Shown: positions 14,204 through 15,096 of the stretch, piece by piece
Numbering within the stretch: the first letter of the stretch is position 1
How the letters are laid out: every line of letters begins with the position of its first letter
Assembly (NCBI GenBank): GCA_049792815.1
Contig: JBARBG010000040.1
Location: 1 to 15,096, forward strand
DNA from: DAIDKA01 sp049792815
GTDB lineage: Bacteria; Pseudomonadota; Gammaproteobacteria; Steroidobacterales; Steroidobacteraceae
Direction of reading: 5' to 3'
Length of the DNA stretch: 15,096 bases
Made by a program: the position numbers and the translations under genes
Notes under the pieces: model-generated
The model's input: the letters and a program-made list of their open reading frames with translations, nothing else
Database searches by the model: none
Told to the model about the DNA's origin: nothing

Positions 14204-14704
14204 TCAGCTCCTATGCCTGAAGCGACTGCCACCCAGCGACCACAACACGGCGGCGGCATCCTGCCCGTAGGGCAGCAATACCGACTCGTGCCACCAGGCT
14301 TCAGTATCCAGCCGCACGGTCTCACAGACGATGACGGCGGCGCCGACAATCAGCACTCCGCGCAGCAAGCCGAACACCAGCCCGAGGAAGCGGTCGACGC
14401 CGGTAAACAGTGACAGGCGCACGAAGTGGCCGACGATGGCGCCGATCGCATGTCCCAGCAGCAGCACCAGGACAAAGAGGATCAGCCGCGCCACCCAGGG
14501 GCGCACGGATTCCTGCCGCAGCAGGCCGCCCAGATGCGGTTCCAGCGCACCGGCGAAATGCCAGGCGACAAAGGCGGCGAGGATCCAGGTGAACAGGGCG
14601 ATCACTTCGCGGAGCAGGCCTCGCACGAGGCCGACCGTGCCCGAAATGACCACGGTCGCGATGATCAGGTAGTCAGCGGTGTTGAGCTGGAATGACGGAT
14701 GCAT
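14204..14704 (-). CDS. cvpA: CvpA family membrane protein
   Basis: CvpA is a small inner-membrane protein named for its need in colicin V production. It has also been linked to envelope stress and bile resistance, but its molecular activity is not settled. The 166-residue product has four predicted transmembrane segments at about 11-29, 33-54, 71-93 and 103-127. It contains the family-typical ADYLIIATVVISGTVGLVRGLLRE near the N-terminus in shortened form (ADYLII, GLVRGLLREV) and GVDRFLGLVFGLLRGVL. The ATG at 14704 is preferred; a TTG directly before it (14707) would add one residue. An AGG lies five bases upstream. It precedes purF by 4 bp, and the purF ribosome binding site lies within the end of this gene. 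Confidence 0.94.
   Translation of the reverse strand: MHPSFQLNTADYLIIATVVISGTVGLVRGLLREVIALFTWILAAFVAWHFAGALEPHLGGLLRQESVRPWVARLILFVLVLLLGHAIGAIVGHFVRLSLFTGVDRFLGLVFGLLRGVLIVGAAVIVCETVRLDTEAWWHESVLLPYGQDAAAVLWSLGGSRFRHRS
14208..14211 (-). promoter_or_regulatory. purF ribosome binding site inside cvpA
   Basis: GGAG on the minus strand sits 8 bases before the purF ATG and overlaps the last codons of cvpA. It supports the MCGIVG start over the longer open frame. Confidence 0.6.
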
Positions 14705-14737
14705 CAAGGCCTGCGGGCGGCTGGAACGGCGCCGGGG

Positions 14738-14743
14738 ATTGTA
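14738..14743 (-). promoter_or_regulatory. Putative -10 element for the cvpA-purF run
   Basis: TACAAT (5 of 6 matches to TATAAT) on the minus strand lies 33 bases before the cvpA ATG, giving a leader of about 27 bases. The hexamer 17 bases upstream is a poor -35 (GCACGT). This is the only gap in the run (79 bp after the SPOR gene) large enough for a promoter. Confidence 0.35.
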
Positions 14744-14754
14744 CTAGAGGTCTG

Positions 14755-14768
14755 CTGCAAACGTGCAG
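14755..14768. promoter_or_regulatory. Inverted repeat overlapping the cvpA -35 region
   Basis: CTGCA-AACG-TGCAG is a perfect 5-4-5 inverted repeat at the expected -35 position of the cvpA promoter candidate. It contains GCAAACGT, identical to one half of the enterobacterial PurR box, but the other half does not match. It could be an operator for purine control or unrelated. Confidence 0.25.
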
Positions 14769-14783
14769 GCGGCCTCACGTTTT

Positions 14784-15096
14784 TCACCTCGGGACCACCT
14801 CTGCGCCCTTTTGGCCGGCGGCTTTGAGGCGTGCGAGCAGCTTCTGGGCCGCCGCACGGTCCCGCTCGCTGCCCACCCGGACGCGGAACAGCTTATGCCC
14901 GTTTTTCATCGCCTCCGACACGGTGGCTGTGAAGCCATGCGACTTAAGAGTGGCGGCGACATGGGCGGCATTATCCCGGCTGCTGAAGGTTCCGACCTGC
15001 ACCGTCCAGCCGCCCGGGGCGTGCACGGCGCGGGTGTGTGAAGGCGGCCGCGGCGGCGGTTCGCTGGCGCTGGCGGCGGTGGCGGCGGTCGGTGAC
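14784..15096 (-). CDS. SPOR-domain cell-division protein, DedD-like (partial)
   Basis: The frame is open to the right edge, so the N-terminus is outside the window. The C-terminal 78 residues form a SPOR domain: WTVQVGTFSSRDNA, a middle helix (AAHVAATLKSHGF), then KLFRVRVGSERDRAAAQKLL. SPOR domains bind denuded septal peptidoglycan in the periplasm. Before it lies a Pro/Ala/Ser-rich linker of at least 20 residues, as in DedD-type proteins whose membrane anchor would be further upstream. In E. coli the order is folC-dedD-cvpA-purF, which supports the DedD assignment and predicts folC beyond the edge. The stop is 79 bp before cvpA. Confidence 0.88.
   Translation of the reverse strand, partial: SPTAATAASASEPPPRPPSHTRAVHAPGGWTVQVGTFSSRDNAAHVAATLKSHGFTATVSEAMKNGHKLFRVRVGSERDRAAAQKLLARLKAAGQKGAEVVPR

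Noticed and set aside
12499..14220. 573-codon open frame antisense to purF and the glycerate kinase gene
   Set aside because: It lies entirely opposite two well-identified genes, has no recognisable domain and has His/Gln/Arg-rich composition typical of antisense frames in GC-rich DNA.
12694..14349. Longer purF start at 14349
   Set aside because: It would bury the catalytic Cys2 behind about 50 unrelated residues overlapping cvpA; MCGIVG with GGAG upstream is clearly the start.
15027..15096. Simple GGC/GGT trinucleotide repeat at the right edge
   Set aside because: It reads in frame as the Ala/Pro/Thr-rich linker of the SPOR-domain protein and needs no separate explanation.

Overview
The window is a GC-rich, gene-dense stretch of chromosome from a Gram-negative bacterium. 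It is most likely a gammaproteobacterium of the Xanthomonadales/Nevskiales type. LpxH (lipid A synthesis), a SPOR-domain protein next to cvpA-purF, and the cysS / ppi / lpxH neighbourhood all point that way. The exact taxon cannot be fixed from the sequence. I see no mobile element, CRISPR array, confident tRNA or rRNA. No gene-free stretch exceeds about 125 bases.

Layout from left to right. (1) 62-2872, minus: gltX then cysS, two aminoacyl-tRNA synthetase genes 9 bp apart. (2) 3034-4460, plus: an exported cyclophilin and lpxH, divergent from gltX across a short region holding one promoter-like element for each direction. (3) 4461-6256: a core-type MetE-family methyltransferase (minus), divergent from an Lrp/AsnC regulator (plus) with a perfect 15-bp palindrome between them, which looks like a local methionine/methyl-metabolism control unit. 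(4) 6237-9599: an OmpR-family response regulator, its histidine kinase and a four-helix membrane protein in one minus-strand run, divergent from a putative lipoprotein with a Gly/Arg-rich block. (5) 9603-15096, minus: an operon-like run of SPOR protein (dedD-like, cut by the window end), cvpA, purF, a type-2 glycerate kinase, a receiver-like/Ser-Thr kinase fusion, and miaE. Successive genes here overlap by 4 bp or lie 4-9 bp apart, except at the dedD-cvpA junction, where a promoter-like element is present.

Most genes are housekeeping. The part most worth a second look is the tail of the purF operon. There, a eukaryotic-type kinase with an N-terminal receiver-like domain (phosphate-accepting Asp kept, conserved Thr/Ser and Lys lost) is translationally coupled through an ATGA overlap to the diiron tRNA hydroxylase MiaE. 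This suggests, but does not prove, a regulatory link between protein phosphorylation and tRNA modification. Secondary points are a glutamyl-tRNA synthetase sitting where Pseudomonas has glnS, the metE-like/Lrp pair with its palindrome, and three convergent junctions that leave no room for intergenic terminators.
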